Below, in pieces: positions 1 through 8,967 of a stretch of 64,000 nucleotides of DNA (the stretch's first letter is position 1; the number at the start of each line of letters is the position of its first letter). The position numbers and the translations under genes were made by a program. Below the pieces are notes generated by a model. It searched no databases. It saw only the letters and a program-made list of their open reading frames with translations, and was not told the DNA's origin. This DNA is from Pantoea sp. BAV 3049 (GTDB lineage: Bacteria > Pseudomonadota > Gammaproteobacteria > Enterobacterales > Enterobacteriaceae): positions 1,507,007 to 1,571,006 of the forward strand of contig NZ_WHOY01000031.1 of NCBI RefSeq assembly GCF_009765445.1. Reading direction: 5' to 3'.

Positions 1-1020
1 TACTGGCGGAGCGTACTGGATGCCGCCTTTGTTCCAGAGCGCGTTCTGGCCACGGGCGATTTTAAGCTGGCTGTCTTTACCGACGTTACGGTCGAAGACT
101 TCCTGATAGTTACCAACCTGCTTAACGATGTTGTAAGCCCATTTATTGTCCAGCTTCAGGTCTTTACCGAAGTCGCCCTCTGAGCCCAGCAGGTGTGCCA
201 TATCCGGGGTGGTTGGTTTGGCGGCCATCTGGTCAACATTTTTAGAAGTGATACCCATCTCTTCCGCATTCAGCATAGCGAACAGAGACCATTTAACGAT
301 GGTAAACCAGTCATCATCACCACGACGCACGACAGGTCCCAGAGGTTCTTTAGAGATCACTTCTGGCAGCACGATGAATTCGTTTGGTTTGCCCAGTTTG
401 ATACGCAGGGCATATAGCTGAGACTGATCGGAGGCCAGCGTATCACAACGGCCGGTATCCAGTGCTTTGGCTGATTCGTCAGAGCGGTCGAAGGTCACCG
501 GGGTGTACTGCATGTTGTTGGCTTTGAAGTAGTCAGCTACGTTCAGCTCAGTATCGGTACCGGCCTGAATACATACGGTAGCACCGTCGAGCTCTTTAGC
601 ACTTTTCAGGCCCGCTTTCTGGTGGGTCAGGAAGCCGATGCCGTCATAGTAGTTAACGCCAGCGAAGATAAAGCCCATGCCGCCGTCGCGGGCGGAAGTC
701 CAGGTTGTATTACGGGACAGAATGTCCACTTCGCCAGACTGCAGTGCGGTAAAACGCTCTTTCGCTGTCAGCGGGGTGTATTTAACTTTAGAAGCATCAC
801 CAAAAACGGCAGCCGCCGCCGCACGGCAAACATCCACATCGATACCGCTGAATTTGCCGCTGGCATCAGCAAAAGAGAAGCCCGGCAGACCATCACTGAT
901 ACCGCATTGCACAAAACCTTTCTTTTTAATGGCATCCAGGGTGGCGCCGGCATGGGCCTGATTCGCAACCGCAAACAGCGCTGCAGCGGCAACCAAAGTG
1001 GAGAGCATCATTTTTTTCAT
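1..1020 (-). CDS. yhdW: Amino-acid ABC transporter periplasmic binding protein (YhdW/AapJ family), last codons cut by window edge
   Basis: Reading the minus strand from ATG at 1018-1020 gives 340 codons with no stop before the edge. The family is about 341 residues long, so only the stop and perhaps one or two residues are missing. The N terminus MKKMMLSTLVAAAALFAV ending in QAHA is a typical Sec signal peptide. The mature part begins ATLDAIKKKGFVQCGISDG and contains ARDGGMGF and DRSDESAKALDTGRCD, as in general L-amino-acid binding proteins of the AapJQMP/YhdWXYZ type. It should capture amino acids in the periplasm for permease and ATPase genes lying just outside the window. Transcription probably starts from the sigma-54 promoter about 90 bp upstream. 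The family call is strong; the exact substrate cannot be read from the sequence. Confidence 0.9.
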   Translation of the reverse strand, partial: MKKMMLSTLVAAAALFAVANQAHAGATLDAIKKKGFVQCGISDGLPGFSFADASGKFSGIDVDVCRAAAAAVFGDASKVKYTPLTAKERFTALQSGEVDILSRNTTWTSARDGGMGFIFAGVNYYDGIGFLTHQKAGLKSAKELDGATVCIQAGTDTELNVADYFKANNMQYTPVTFDRSDESAKALDTGRCDTLASDQSQLYALRIKLGKPNEFIVLPEVISKEPLGPVVRRGDDDWFTIVKWSLFAMLNAEEMGITSKNVDQMAAKPTTPDMAHLLGSEGDFGKDLKLDNKWAYNIVKQVGNYQEVFDRNVGKDSQLKIARGQNALWNKGGIQYAPPV

Positions 1021-1109
1021 AAAGCATCCTGTGTGGCGAAATCGTTTTTATGTTTAATGCACGCTGTGGTGCACTATTTCCTGTCTGTGGCGTGAGCCAT
1101 CCACGACTT

Positions 1110-1125
1110 TGCAAAGGGAGTGCCA
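1110..1125 (-). promoter_or_regulatory. Sigma-54 (RpoN) promoter of the yhdW operon
   Basis: The minus strand reads TGGCACTCCCTTTGCA. This is an exact match to the -24/-12 consensus TGGCAC-N5-TTGCA with the correct GG-to-GC spacing. The start site would lie near 1099, giving a leader of roughly 80 nt before the yhdW ATG. Two NtrC-like sites lie 75 to 120 bp upstream, as expected for an enhancer-dependent promoter. Confidence 0.88.
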
Positions 1126-1199
1126 AAATTGCAGAGTCCTGAATTTATTGGAAAGCTTTGCTAATAATTAGAAGCATTTTGAAAGTTTGCTTAATATCG

Positions 1200-1216
1200 C
1201 GCACTAAACAGGTGCA
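1200..1216. promoter_or_regulatory. NtrC-type enhancer site 1
   Basis: CGCACTAAACAGGTGCA differs at only three positions from the well-known high-affinity NtrC (NRI) site of glnA, TGCACTAAAATGGTGCA. It is centred about 83 bp upstream of the -24 element of the yhdW sigma-54 promoter. Together they imply nitrogen-limitation control of this transporter, as reported for E. coli yhdWXYZ. Confidence 0.75.
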
Positions 1217-1229
1217 AAAACACTATGAT

Positions 1230-1246
1230 TGGTCACAAAGGGTGCA
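1230..1246. promoter_or_regulatory. NtrC-type enhancer site 2 (weaker)
   Basis: TGGTCACAAAGGGTGCA keeps a perfect right half-site GGTGCA and a degenerate left half. It lies 30 bp, about three helical turns, from site 1. This phasing suits cooperative binding of NtrC dimers. By eye 12 of 17 positions match the glnA site. Confidence 0.5.
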
Positions 1247-1367
1247 AATAGTTTCACTATATGGAAGCAATGTGAGCTGAAGTGCAATTATTGTTAAGGT
1301 GATGTTAAATAAGATGAGGGGCCAACTCGGAGATTTGTGAGCTGGCTTTGATAAGGGGAGAGGGAAC

Positions 1368-2288
1368 TCAGTAGAGCGACGTACCGCCGTCCGGGCGGGT
1401 CTTAAAACGGCGGTGGAGCCACATATACTGATTGGGCGCACGCATGATCTCGCGTTCAATCACTTTATTCATGTAAGCAGCGGCCTGCTGTTCATCGCTG
1501 ATCGGATAGTCCTTCAGCTCGGGCTGAATCACCAGCTCGTAGCCACTGCCGTCTTCATTACGGATCAGTACCACGGTGATCATCGCGGGCTTGGCCATAC
1601 GGGCAATCATCCAGGTTCCGCTGGTGGTAGCGGCCTGCGGCACGGCAAAAAGAGGCGCAAAGACGCTGCCTTTGGGGCCGTAATCCTGGTCTGGAGCAAA
1701 CCACACGGCTTCTCCCTGTTTCAATGCCTGGACCATGCCACGCAAATCACGGCGATTAATCATCGCTTTGTTTGAGCGCATACGACCTTTGGTCTGCACC
1801 CACTCCATCAGCTTGTTGTTGTGCGGGCGGTACATCGCCATCATCGGCTGGCAAAGCCCCATCGCTCTGCCGCCTAACTCAAGTGACATGAAGTGTACGC
1901 CGATAATCAGCGCACCCTGTCCACCGTCCTGAGCCGCTTTTAGGTTGTGCAGCCCATTGACAGTAAACCAGCGTTTTACCCGGCGATCTGACCAGAACCA
2001 GGCCATCCCTGTCTCCAGCAGTCCCATACCCAGCGACTCGAAGTTACGGACAATACGTAACTCCAGCTGCTTAGCTGGCATATCCGGAAAACAGAGCTCA
2101 AGATTACGACGGGTAATGCGAATGCGGCGCTTGAGAAAGCGCATTGAAGTGCGGCCCATCCAGGTGCCGAGCTTTTGCAGGAAAGGAAAAGGGAGCTGTA
2201 CCAGCAGGAACAGGAGCCCCAGTCCGGCCCAGGTTATCCAGTAACGTGGGTGCATTAAGCTGCGGGTAAAACGGGGTGAAGCCTTCAT
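1368..2288 (-). CDS. lpxP: Lipid A acyltransferase LpxP (palmitoleoyl, LpxL family)
   Basis: The product has 306 aa, the usual length of LpxP and LpxL. It transfers a secondary acyl chain to Kdo2-lipid IVA at the cytoplasmic face of the inner membrane. The N terminus has one hydrophobic segment (about residues 15-35, WITWAGLGLLFLLVQLPF). The catalytic HX4E motif is in GVHFMSLELGG, followed by PMMAMYRPHNNKLMEW and FAPDQDYGPKGS. The ending RRFKTRPDGGTSLY matches LpxP more closely than LpxL, and LpxP is the cold-induced palmitoleoyl version. In E. coli lpxP sits elsewhere, so its place between fis and yhdW is a local rearrangement. ATG at 2286-2288 is preceded by AGAGAGATAT. The LpxP rather than LpxL assignment is likely but not certain. 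Confidence 0.88.
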   Translation of the reverse strand: MKASPRFTRSLMHPRYWITWAGLGLLFLLVQLPFPFLQKLGTWMGRTSMRFLKRRIRITRRNLELCFPDMPAKQLELRIVRNFESLGMGLLETGMAWFWSDRRVKRWFTVNGLHNLKAAQDGGQGALIIGVHFMSLELGGRAMGLCQPMMAMYRPHNNKLMEWVQTKGRMRSNKAMINRRDLRGMVQALKQGEAVWFAPDQDYGPKGSVFAPLFAVPQAATTSGTWMIARMAKPAMITVVLIRNEDGSGYELVIQPELKDYPISDEQQAAAYMNKVIEREIMRAPNQYMWLHRRFKTRPDGGTSLY

Positions 2289-2438
2289 ATATCTCTCTTT
2301 ATGCGTGCATGTGAGATGTAGCGCATAAAGAACTTAATCTGTTGCGATACAGGAGGTGTGACAACATTATTGTCCGGAAGTTGGCACCCACGTCGTTTTT
2401 TTACACAATCAAGACAATTCTGTCCAGATCGCGGCCAT

Positions 2439-2466
2439 AAAAAAGGCGCTAACAGTTCGTAGCGCC
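2439..2466 (-). terminator. Rho-independent terminator of dusB-fis
   Basis: On the minus strand a 7-bp stem (GGCGCTA/TAGCGCC) with an 8-nt loop is followed by six T. It begins 21 bp past the fis stop codon. Confidence 0.9.
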
Positions 2467-2487
2467 TCCATCACAATGAACCGAAAC

Positions 2488-2784
2488 TTAGTTCATGCCG
2501 TATTTTTTCAGTTTCTTACGCAGCGTGCCGCGGTTGATACCCATCATCAGAGCTGCACGGGTCTGGTTGCCACGGGTGTATTGCATCACCATGTCCAACA
2601 GAGGCTGTTCTACTTCAGCCAAAACCAGCTCATACAGGTCATTTACATCCTGACCATTCAGTTGAGCAAAATAGTTCTTCAGTGCCTGTTTGACCGAATC
2701 ACGCAGAGGCTTTTGGGTCACCTGGTCCTGTGAGTTAACGGTTGAAACGGTCAGTACGTCAGAATTTACGCGTTGTTCGAACAT
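2488..2784 (-). CDS. fis: DNA-binding protein Fis
   Basis: Fis is a 98-aa nucleoid protein that bends DNA and activates rRNA and tRNA promoters; it also shapes recombination and supercoiling. The sequence from [20 protein letters not shown] to the C-terminal helix-turn-helix [20 protein letters not shown] appears identical to E. coli Fis. That fits the near-total conservation of this protein across Enterobacterales. It starts 24 bp after the dusB stop, so the two form the classic dusB-fis operon. The shared promoter lies upstream of dusB and a strong terminator follows fis. Confidence 0.99.
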
Positions 2785-2808
2785 AGTTCTGTCAGCTCTT
2801 TATTTCTA

Positions 2809-3774
2809 TTACGCAAGTTTTTCGAAGTATGCCTCCAACGCCTCCAGCTGTTCGCTGGCATCCTCAATGGCGTTGAATGTGCGCCGAAACTGGTCGTTTG
2901 GGGCATGCTCCTGGAGATACCAGGAGACGTGCTTCCGGGCAATACGGTATCCCTTGCCGTGACCGTAAAAGTCGTGCAGTTCCCGTAAGTGCCCGATGAG
3001 CAAGCGCTTTACCTCAGCCAGTGGCATTTGTGCCAGCAGCTCCCCAGTGTCCAGATAGTGCTGGATTTCCCGGAAGATCCACGGTCTTCCCTGAGCCGCA
3101 CGTCCTATCATCAGGGCATCAGCCCCCGTATAGTCGAGTACGGCTCTGGCTTTATGCGGGTCAGTTATGTCTCCATTCGCGATGACGGGAATGGAAACGT
3201 TCTGCTTAACTGTCCGAATGCTGTCATATTCAGCTTCGCCGTTGAACAAGCACGCGCGAGTGCGTCCGTGAATGGTCAGGGCCTGAATACCACAGCGTTC
3301 AGCCAATTGGGCAATCTCTACACAATTGCGGTTGTCCGCGTCCCAGCCGGTGCGAATCTTCAGCGTGACAGGCACATCCACTGCATTAACCACCGCCGAG
3401 AGGATAGACTTCACCAGCTCAGGGTGCTGCAACAGGGCAGAGCCCGCCATCTTACGATTCACTTTTTTAGCCGGACATCCCATGTTGATATCGATCACCT
3501 GCGCACCAGATAAGGCGTTGATGCGTGCGGCTCCGGCCATCTCTTCAGGGTCACAACCTGCAATCTGCACGGTACGAATACCGGGCTCGTCACTGTGTAC
3601 CATGCGCAGTCGCGATTTGTCGCTGGCCCAGACTTCAGGGTTTGACGACAACATCTCAGATACGGTCATACCAGCGCCCATTGCATAGCAAAGAGTTCGG
3701 AAAGGCCTGTCGGTTATCCCGGCCATTGGCGCTGCAATCAGGCGATTGCGAAGCTGGTGGTTTCCTATGCGCAT
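2809..3774 (-). CDS. dusB: tRNA-dihydrouridine synthase B
   Basis: The 321-aa flavoenzyme reduces specific uridines in the tRNA D-loop to dihydrouridine. The start [19 protein letters not shown] at 3774 matches the family; an in-frame extension to 3876 would run back through the fis promoter and is rejected. Visible motifs are [10 protein letters not shown] at the N terminus, [11 protein letters not shown] with the catalytic Cys, TLKIRTGW, and the FMN-binding IANGDI and [13 protein letters not shown]. It is the first gene of the dusB-fis operon and sets translation far below that of fis in related bacteria. Confidence 0.98.
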   Translation of the reverse strand: MRIGNHQLRNRLIAAPMAGITDRPFRTLCYAMGAGMTVSEMLSSNPEVWASDKSRLRMVHSDEPGIRTVQIAGCDPEEMAGAARINALSGAQVIDINMGCPAKKVNRKMAGSALLQHPELVKSILSAVVNAVDVPVTLKIRTGWDADNRNCVEIAQLAERCGIQALTIHGRTRACLFNGEAEYDSIRTVKQNVSIPVIANGDITDPHKARAVLDYTGADALMIGRAAQGRPWIFREIQHYLDTGELLAQMPLAEVKRLLIGHLRELHDFYGHGKGYRIARKHVSWYLQEHAPNDQFRRTFNAIEDASEQLEALEAYFEKLA

Positions 3775-3812
3775 GAAAAAAAAGTGACCATAGTGTGTCC
3801 GCAAGGCGGCGT

Positions 3813-3841
3813 ATATTACGCATTTTTCAGGGAAGATGAAA
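3813..3841 (-). promoter_or_regulatory. dusB-fis operon promoter
   Basis: The minus strand shows -35 TTTCAT (3836-3841), a 17-bp spacer and -10 TAATAT (3813-3818), then the GC-rich discriminator ACGCCGCC. This resembles the E. coli fis promoter, whose GC-rich start region gives stringent and supercoiling control. The 3885-3985 stretch upstream is very AT-rich and could hold Fis, IHF and UP-element contacts. Confidence 0.85.
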
Positions 3842-4053
3842 GGCCAAACTTTGAACAATTCGCCCTGAGAGATCAATGAGAGCAGTAATCCGCATTGATA
3901 TAAGAATAAAATTACTTAATAAACAACTACTTGAATATTTACGGTGGAATTATGAACAAATATTTTTCTTTTTTTGTGAGCAAGTTAACAACATAAATCA
4001 CGTTACTTTGCTCCAAAAACGGTACATGGTCCGCTCTGAATGGGAGCAAACAG

Positions 4054-4084
4054 GGCTTCAGCGCGCTGCAAACCCGCTGAAGCC
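4054..4084 (-). terminator. Hairpin after carbonic anhydrase gene
   Basis: A perfect 10-bp inverted repeat (ggcttcagcg/cgctgaagcc, 11-nt loop) starts 8 bp past the cah stop. The T tract on the minus strand is weak (CTGTTTGCT), so termination there is plausible but not certain. Confidence 0.6.
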
Positions 4085-4091
4085 AGGATAA

Positions 4092-4829
4092 TTATTCGAC
4101 AACCACCCGACCATGCAGAGGCTGCAATGGACGATTATTGGTGTGTTTTAGTGCTTTTTGGAATGCCTGCAACTGCTGTGCTGAAAGCGTTACCGGTTGC
4201 TTCAATATCAGCCAGCGAACACCTTCTGTGCAGGGAGGTGTGGTCAGCGAGCCGCTGAAACGATAATAGTGCTCATCAGCAGGGAACAGTTTCGCCAGAT
4301 CAATGCTCTTTTCCATTTTCACTTCGTGGTTTAGTTGAGCCGGTATGGCAGCAATAAGCGGGTTGAGAGCCTCATTCTCGGCCCCCTCTTCAAACATTAC
4401 GGCCACCACAGTCAACTCTCCCGCTTTGTTGGCGTGAACAAAGTGAGCTTCCAGTGGATAAGATTTCCCGGCAATAAGGTTTTCGCTGGGGGTATGGAAG
4501 TGGAATTGCTTAAGCTCGAAACGATCATTATCCAGCATGAAGTCATCACTGTCTTGTACGTCGACCATGATGGTGTGTCCATTGTTGACAATGGATTCAG
4601 TATCGGTGCGGAAATTGAGGCCCAGCGGGGGGAGCTTGCCGTCAATAACATGCTTAATGTCGACAGGGGACTGGTACTGACCCGTTTTACAGGTCTGGAA
4701 CTCATCACTTATCTCTCCCCAGTGTTCCGGAGAGCCTTTCCCTTCGTATGCCCAGTGTGGCTGTGTGGAAGCTACTGCTGGTAATGCCGCTGCCAGTGAA
4801 AGCAGTATGGCTAATGTCTTGAGTTTCAT
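4092..4829 (-). CDS. cah: Periplasmic alpha-type carbonic anhydrase
   Basis: The 245-aa zinc enzyme interconverts CO2 and bicarbonate. Residues 1-20 (MKLKTLAILLSLAAALPAVA) form a Sec signal peptide, so it acts in the periplasm. Alpha-class hallmarks are HWGEI, QSPVDI, the zinc ligands in FHFHTPSEN and EAHFVHAN, and SGSLTTPPCTEGVRWLI near the C terminus. A Cys in FQTCKTG and the one in PPCTEG can form the class disulfide. The gene stands alone between prmA and dusB, a place where E. coli K-12 has nothing comparable. Similar enzymes occur in Klebsiella, Pectobacterium and Erwinia. Confidence 0.95.
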   Translation of the reverse strand: MKLKTLAILLSLAAALPAVASTQPHWAYEGKGSPEHWGEISDEFQTCKTGQYQSPVDIKHVIDGKLPPLGLNFRTDTESIVNNGHTIMVDVQDSDDFMLDNDRFELKQFHFHTPSENLIAGKSYPLEAHFVHANKAGELTVVAVMFEEGAENEALNPLIAAIPAQLNHEVKMEKSIDLAKLFPADEHYYRFSGSLTTPPCTEGVRWLILKQPVTLSAQQLQAFQKALKHTNNRPLQPLHGRVVVE

Positions 4830-4926
4830 AATCCTTTATATCCTTATAAGCCGGGACCTTTTCTGACCCCGGGATCTGCGAAATAATACGCATGCGAATT
4901 ATAAGGATATCTGGCAGGAAAAGCAT

Positions 4927-4948
4927 CAACCCTTATGTGCAATAAGGG
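4927..4948 (-). terminator. Probable terminator after prmA
   Basis: Minus strand CCCTTAT/ATAAGGG with a short loop lies 9 bp past the prmA stop and is followed by a modest T-rich stretch (GCTTTTCC). Confidence 0.55.
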
Positions 4949-4956
4949 CTGTTCAG

Positions 4957-5838
4957 TTAACGGCGAATTCCGGTGATACGGCACCACTCTTCTTTTTCGG
5001 CGACCGGGTCGAGCACGAACTTCTCTTCGTAAGCTTCACAAACGCTGTCGGCCTGGCTGGCAAGCACGCCTGATAAGCCCAGATGGCCCTCTGCTACAGG
5101 CAGAATGCTGATTAAAGGGGCCAGTTCGCGCAGCGGGCCAGCCAGGATATTGGCGACCACCACATCAGCACTGAGGTTGTCAGGCTGTTCGTGAGGCAGG
5201 TAAAGGGACAGACGGTCAGAGACGCCATTGCGCTGGGCATTGTCGCGGCTGGCCTGAATGGCCTGCGGGTCGATATCAATACCAATCGCCCTGGCAGCCC
5301 CCAGTTTCAGGGCTGCAATAGCAAGGATGCCTGAGCCACAGCCGAAGTCGATGACCGTTTTATCCGTCAGGTCCAGGCCGTCCAGCCACGCCAGGCACAG
5401 GGCCGTTGTCGGATGTGTACCCGTACCGAATGCCAGGCCCGGATCCAGCATGACATTAACTGCGTCCGGGTCCGGCACGTCACGCCAGCTTGGGCAGATC
5501 CACAGCCGCTGTCCAAAACGCATCGGATGGAAGTTATCCATCCACTCACGTTCCCAGTCTTTGTCCTCAATCTGCTCAATTTTATGACGGAAGCCCTGGC
5601 CCAGTAGCGGGTGCAGCGCAAGGCCTGCAATCACCTCTGGCATCTCGGTTTCTGCATCGAACAGGCCAATCACGTCGGTATCACCCCACAGGAGCGTTTC
5701 CCCCGGCAAAGGTTCGAACACCGGGTTATCATGCGTATCCTGGAATGTGACCGAGACAGCTCCGTTCTCGATCAGTGCGTCGCCCAGTTCTTCAGCCTGA
5801 GCGCCGGTAGTGTTAATTTTCATTTGTATCCAGGGCAT
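4957..5838 (-). CDS. prmA: Ribosomal protein L11 methyltransferase
   Basis: PrmA (293 aa) trimethylates ribosomal protein L11 with S-adenosylmethionine. The N-terminal third is the L11-recognition domain. The Rossmann methyltransferase domain carries [15 protein letters not shown], motif I DFGCGSG followed by [19 protein letters not shown], and [10 protein letters not shown], the NPPY-equivalent. The length equals E. coli PrmA. It lies 11 bp downstream of panF, so it is the last gene of a yhdT-panF-prmA transcript, the same order as in E. coli. Confidence 0.98.
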   Translation of the reverse strand: MPWIQMKINTTGAQAEELGDALIENGAVSVTFQDTHDNPVFEPLPGETLLWGDTDVIGLFDAETEMPEVIAGLALHPLLGQGFRHKIEQIEDKDWEREWMDNFHPMRFGQRLWICPSWRDVPDPDAVNVMLDPGLAFGTGTHPTTALCLAWLDGLDLTDKTVIDFGCGSGILAIAALKLGAARAIGIDIDPQAIQASRDNAQRNGVSDRLSLYLPHEQPDNLSADVVVANILAGPLRELAPLISILPVAEGHLGLSGVLASQADSVCEAYEEKFVLDPVAEKEEWCRITGIRR

Positions 5839-5849
5839 TGCGATTCTCT

Positions 5850-7301
5850 TTAATCAAACAGGGTGGAAGCCGTGGCTGGTTTGCCAGCCTGGCCAAAAAG
5901 GTTACCAGCCACAAAAGCAATAAGGCTCAGCAGCAGCGACGGAACGATAGGGTGAAAGCCCCAGGGTTGCAGCGACAGGCTGGCCAGCAGGGTATAGCAG
6001 CCGGCACCGACAATCATGCTGCTGAGTGCGCCTGCAGCATTGGCTTTTTCCCAGTATAGCCCCAGCACCAGTGGCCACAGGAAAACTGCCTCCAGGCCAC
6101 CGAATGCCAGCAGGTTCAGCCATATAATCATCTCCGGTGGATTCCAGGCTGCCAGCAGCAACAGCAGGCCCAGCAACAGAGTGATCATCGCGGACATTTT
6201 TTTCAGCAGCGGTTCATTGCCCATCTGCTGGGGGCGAACGCGCAGAAAGAGATCCTTAACGATCGTGGCCGATGCCTGCAACAGCTGGGCATTGATCGTC
6301 GACATGATCGCCGCCATCGGTGCCGCCAGGAAGATCCCTGCTGCCAGCGGAGGCAGCACATGGATCATCAGCGTCGGGATCACCAGGTCAGGGATCGGCA
6401 GGTCCGGCATCACTGCCCGACCCAGCGCGCCAGCCAGGTGCATGCCACACATCAGGACGGCTACCACAATCGTCCCCAGAACAATCCCCCTGTGGACGGC
6501 TTTACTGTCCTTGTAGGAGATGCAGCGAACGGCTGTGTGAGGCAGGCCAATAACACCAAAACAAACCAGCACCGAGAAGGATGCCAGAAAGGTTGGAGTG
6601 AGAATGTTATCCACGCCGCCGGGGGAGATCAGCTGCGGATCGATATGCTGCAGCTTATCCACTGCGCTGTGCATGCCGCCCGCCGCATGGACCACCGCAA
6701 ACAGTAGCAGGAAGGTGCCGATCAGCATCACCAGACCCTGCATCGCATCATTTAACACGCTGGCGCGGAAGCCGCCAAAAGCGGTGTACAGGGCGATGCT
6801 GCCGCCAAAGATCAGCAGTCCGGTGCTGTAAGGGATGCCTGCGGCGGTTTCCAGCAGGCGGGCACCACCAACAAACTGCACGGTCATTGCCCCGATAAAG
6901 GCAATCAGCAGGCTCAGGCTGGCAAACCATACCAGCAGCGGGCTGCGGTAGCGGGCATACAGCATATCGTTTAACGTCACGGCATTATAGCGTCGGGCCA
7001 GGATCGCGAATTTTTTGCCCAGAATACCCAGCGAAAGCCAGACGGCAGGCACCTGCACCATCGACAGCAGCACCCAGCCGAGGCCATATTTGTACGCCGC
7101 ACCCGGCCCGCCGATAAAGGAGCTGGCACTGATATAGGTGGTGGTCAGCGTCATGGCCAGCACGAAGCCGCCCATGGAACGGCTACCAAGGAAGTATTCC
7201 GTCAGGAAATTGCCTTCACGGCGCTTACGCATGGCGAAAACAGACAGCCCGGCGACCAGCAGCAGATAGCCAATCAGCGGCAGAATAATGCTTGTTTTCA
7301 C
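5850..7301 (-). CDS. panF: Sodium/pantothenate symporter
   Basis: PanF (483 aa) is a sodium:solute symporter that imports pantothenate, the precursor of coenzyme A. About 13 hydrophobic segments are visible. Family signatures include [20 protein letters not shown] near residue 35, the small-residue stretch [19 protein letters not shown], and [18 protein letters not shown]. It overlaps yhdT by 4 bp (ATGA), which points to coupled translation. The length equals E. coli PanF. Confidence 0.97.
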   Translation of the reverse strand: MKTSIILPLIGYLLLVAGLSVFAMRKRREGNFLTEYFLGSRSMGGFVLAMTLTTTYISASSFIGGPGAAYKYGLGWVLLSMVQVPAVWLSLGILGKKFAILARRYNAVTLNDMLYARYRSPLLVWFASLSLLIAFIGAMTVQFVGGARLLETAAGIPYSTGLLIFGGSIALYTAFGGFRASVLNDAMQGLVMLIGTFLLLFAVVHAAGGMHSAVDKLQHIDPQLISPGGVDNILTPTFLASFSVLVCFGVIGLPHTAVRCISYKDSKAVHRGIVLGTIVVAVLMCGMHLAGALGRAVMPDLPIPDLVIPTLMIHVLPPLAAGIFLAAPMAAIMSTINAQLLQASATIVKDLFLRVRPQQMGNEPLLKKMSAMITLLLGLLLLLAAWNPPEMIIWLNLLAFGGLEAVFLWPLVLGLYWEKANAAGALSSMIVGAGCYTLLASLSLQPWGFHPIVPSLLLSLIAFVAGNLFGQAGKPATASTLFD

Positions 7302-7534
7302 TGGTCATCCTCCAGAGGAATATCGCGAAAAACCAGCCTGACCATCAGCCAGCAAAGGAATATAAACAGCAGGGGAACCAGCAGGCAGGCCATTTCGAAC
7401 CAGTGCGGCAGGCCGGTAAGGCCGATTTTATTGCCCGGTAACCATGCCATCAGTGACCAGGCAGCAAGATAGGCGACGGCCAGCCAGAAGGACCAGCGGG
7501 CTTCGCGATGAGCCTGAATGAAATGTTTGTCCAT
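7298..7534 (-). CDS. yhdT: YhdT family small inner-membrane protein
   Basis: This 78-aa protein has two hydrophobic segments (about residues 15-34 and 45-68) and the conserved ending RDIPLEDD. It matches the DUF997 family, whose members always lie directly before panF. The role is unproven; the 4-bp overlap with panF suggests an accessory or stabilising part for the symporter. The start at 7534 keeps MDKHFIQAHREARWSFWLA, which aligns with E. coli YhdT. Confidence 0.95.
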   Translation of the reverse strand: MDKHFIQAHREARWSFWLAVAYLAAWSLMAWLPGNKIGLTGLPHWFEMACLLVPLLFIFLCWLMVRLVFRDIPLEDDQ

Positions 7535-7562
7535 CTCTTACTCTCACCTTCCACAGACAAAG

Positions 7563-7591
7563 AAAAAGGCCGGTCAGACCGGCCTTTTTTT
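7563..7591 (-). terminator. Terminator after accBC
   Basis: A 7-bp GC stem (ggccggt/accggcc, 3-nt loop) is flanked by five A and seven T, so it could work in both directions. It sits 16 bp past the accC stop and just before yhdT, so yhdT-panF-prmA needs read-through or its own start close by. Confidence 0.9.
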
Positions 7592-7606
7592 ATTAACTCA
7601 GACGGA

Positions 7607-8956
7607 TCAGGTTTCCTGAAGGCCGAGTTTTTTCTCCAGATAGTGGATGTTGGTACCACCATGCTGGAAGTTTTCATCGGTCATGATCTTCATCTGCAGC
7701 TCAACGTTGACCTTGATGCCATCGATGATCAGCTCAGCCAGCGCATTTTTCATGCGGGCAATTGCCACTTCACGTGTCTCACCATAGGTGATCAGCTTAC
7801 CGATCATGGAGTCATAATACGGAGGTACAGTGTAGCCAGCGTAAATATGAGACTCCCAACGTACGCCAAAACCACCAGGCGCATGGAAGCGGGTGATTTT
7901 GCCTGGGCTTGGCAGGAAGGTGTTAGGATCCTCGGCGTTGATACGGCATTCCACCGCATGACCGCGGATCACCACGTCTTCCTGTTTAATCGACAGCGGC
8001 TGCCCGGCCGCAATGCGCAGCTGCTCTTTGATCAAATCCACGCCAGTGATCATCTCGGTAACGGGATGCTCAACCTGGATACGGGTGTTCATTTCAATGA
8101 AGTAGAACTCGCCGTTTTCGTACAGGAACTCGAAGGTGCCCGCACCGCGGTAGCCGATTTCGATACAGGCTTTTGAACAGCGATCGCCGATGAATTTGCG
8201 CATCTCTGGGGTGATACCTGGTGCCGGCGCCTCTTCAACCACTTTCTGGTGGCGACGCTGCATGGAGCAGTCGCGCTCGGCCAGATAGATGGCATGGCCC
8301 TGACCGTCAGCCAGTACCTGAATTTCGATATGGCGTGGGTTTTCCAGGTATTTTTCCATATAGACCATGTCGTTGTTGAAAGCGGCTTTTGCTTCCGCAC
8401 GGGTCATATTAATGGACTGTTCCAGGTCTTTTTCGTTGCGCACGACGCGCATACCACGACCACCACCGCCGCCAGAGGCTTTGATGATGACCGGATAGCC
8501 GATCTGCTTGCCGAAGGCTCGGTTTTTATCCATGTCGTCGCCCAGCGGGCCGTCAGAGCCAGGTACGCACGGTACGCCCGCTTTTTTCATTGCGTTGATG
8601 GCGGAGACTTTGTCACCCATCAGACGAATGGTTTCAGCTTTAGGACCGATAAAGATAAAGCCTGAACGTTCAACCTGCTCGGCAAAGTCCGCATTCTCGG
8701 ACAGGAAGCCGTAGCCCGGGTGGATTGCCACCGCACCGGTGATCTCGGCAGCCGAAATCAGTGCAGGGATGTTCAGATAGCTTTTCACCGACTGGGCAGG
8801 ACCAATACAAACGGTTTCATCCGCCAGCAGTACGTGTTTTAAATCGCGATCCGCAGTGGAGTGTACCGCCACAGTCTTGATGCCCAGCTCTTTACAGGCA
8901 CGCAGAATGCGCAGCGCGATCTCACCACGGTTAGCTATAACAATTTTATCCAGCAT
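7607..8956 (-). CDS. accC: Acetyl-CoA carboxylase, biotin carboxylase subunit
   Basis: AccC (449 aa) carboxylates the biotin on AccB with ATP and bicarbonate, the first step of fatty-acid synthesis. The N-terminal domain starts [20 protein letters not shown] and includes [14 protein letters not shown]. The ATP-grasp domain has the glycine-rich loop [12 protein letters not shown] and [16 protein letters not shown]. The active-site [15 protein letters not shown] follows. It is 11 bp downstream of accB, the standard co-expressed pair. The length equals E. coli AccC. Confidence 0.99.
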   Translation of the reverse strand: MLDKIVIANRGEIALRILRACKELGIKTVAVHSTADRDLKHVLLADETVCIGPAQSVKSYLNIPALISAAEITGAVAIHPGYGFLSENADFAEQVERSGFIFIGPKAETIRLMGDKVSAINAMKKAGVPCVPGSDGPLGDDMDKNRAFGKQIGYPVIIKASGGGGGRGMRVVRNEKDLEQSINMTRAEAKAAFNNDMVYMEKYLENPRHIEIQVLADGQGHAIYLAERDCSMQRRHQKVVEEAPAPGITPEMRKFIGDRCSKACIEIGYRGAGTFEFLYENGEFYFIEMNTRIQVEHPVTEMITGVDLIKEQLRIAAGQPLSIKQEDVVIRGHAVECRINAEDPNTFLPSPGKITRFHAPGGFGVRWESHIYAGYTVPPYYDSMIGKLITYGETREVAIARMKNALAELIIDGIKVNVELQMKIMTDENFQHGGTNIHYLEKKLGLQET

Positions 8957-8967
8957 GGTTCGCCTCG

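Larger units (their letters stand above)
1021..1367. other. Intergenic region between lpxP and yhdW
   Basis: This 347-bp gap holds the yhdW control region (sigma-54 promoter and NtrC-like sites, listed separately). Near 1322-1349 there is an imperfect inverted repeat, ggccaactc against gagctggct, just past the lpxP stop. It could act in lpxP termination but has no T run. No further coding sequence is supported. Confidence 0.6.
3775..4091. other. Intergenic region between cah and dusB
   Basis: This 317-bp gap holds the dusB-fis promoter at its left end, an AT-rich stretch at about 3885-3985, and the hairpin after the carbonic anhydrase gene at 4054-4084. No gene is supported. Confidence 0.6.

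Noticed and set aside
1223-1459. 78-aa minus-strand ORF past lpxP
   Set aside because: It overlaps the lpxP end in another frame and covers the NtrC-site region; no coding evidence.
2690-2988. Short plus-strand ORFs opposite fis and dusB
   Set aside because: Both genes are conserved and complete on the minus strand; these are shadows.
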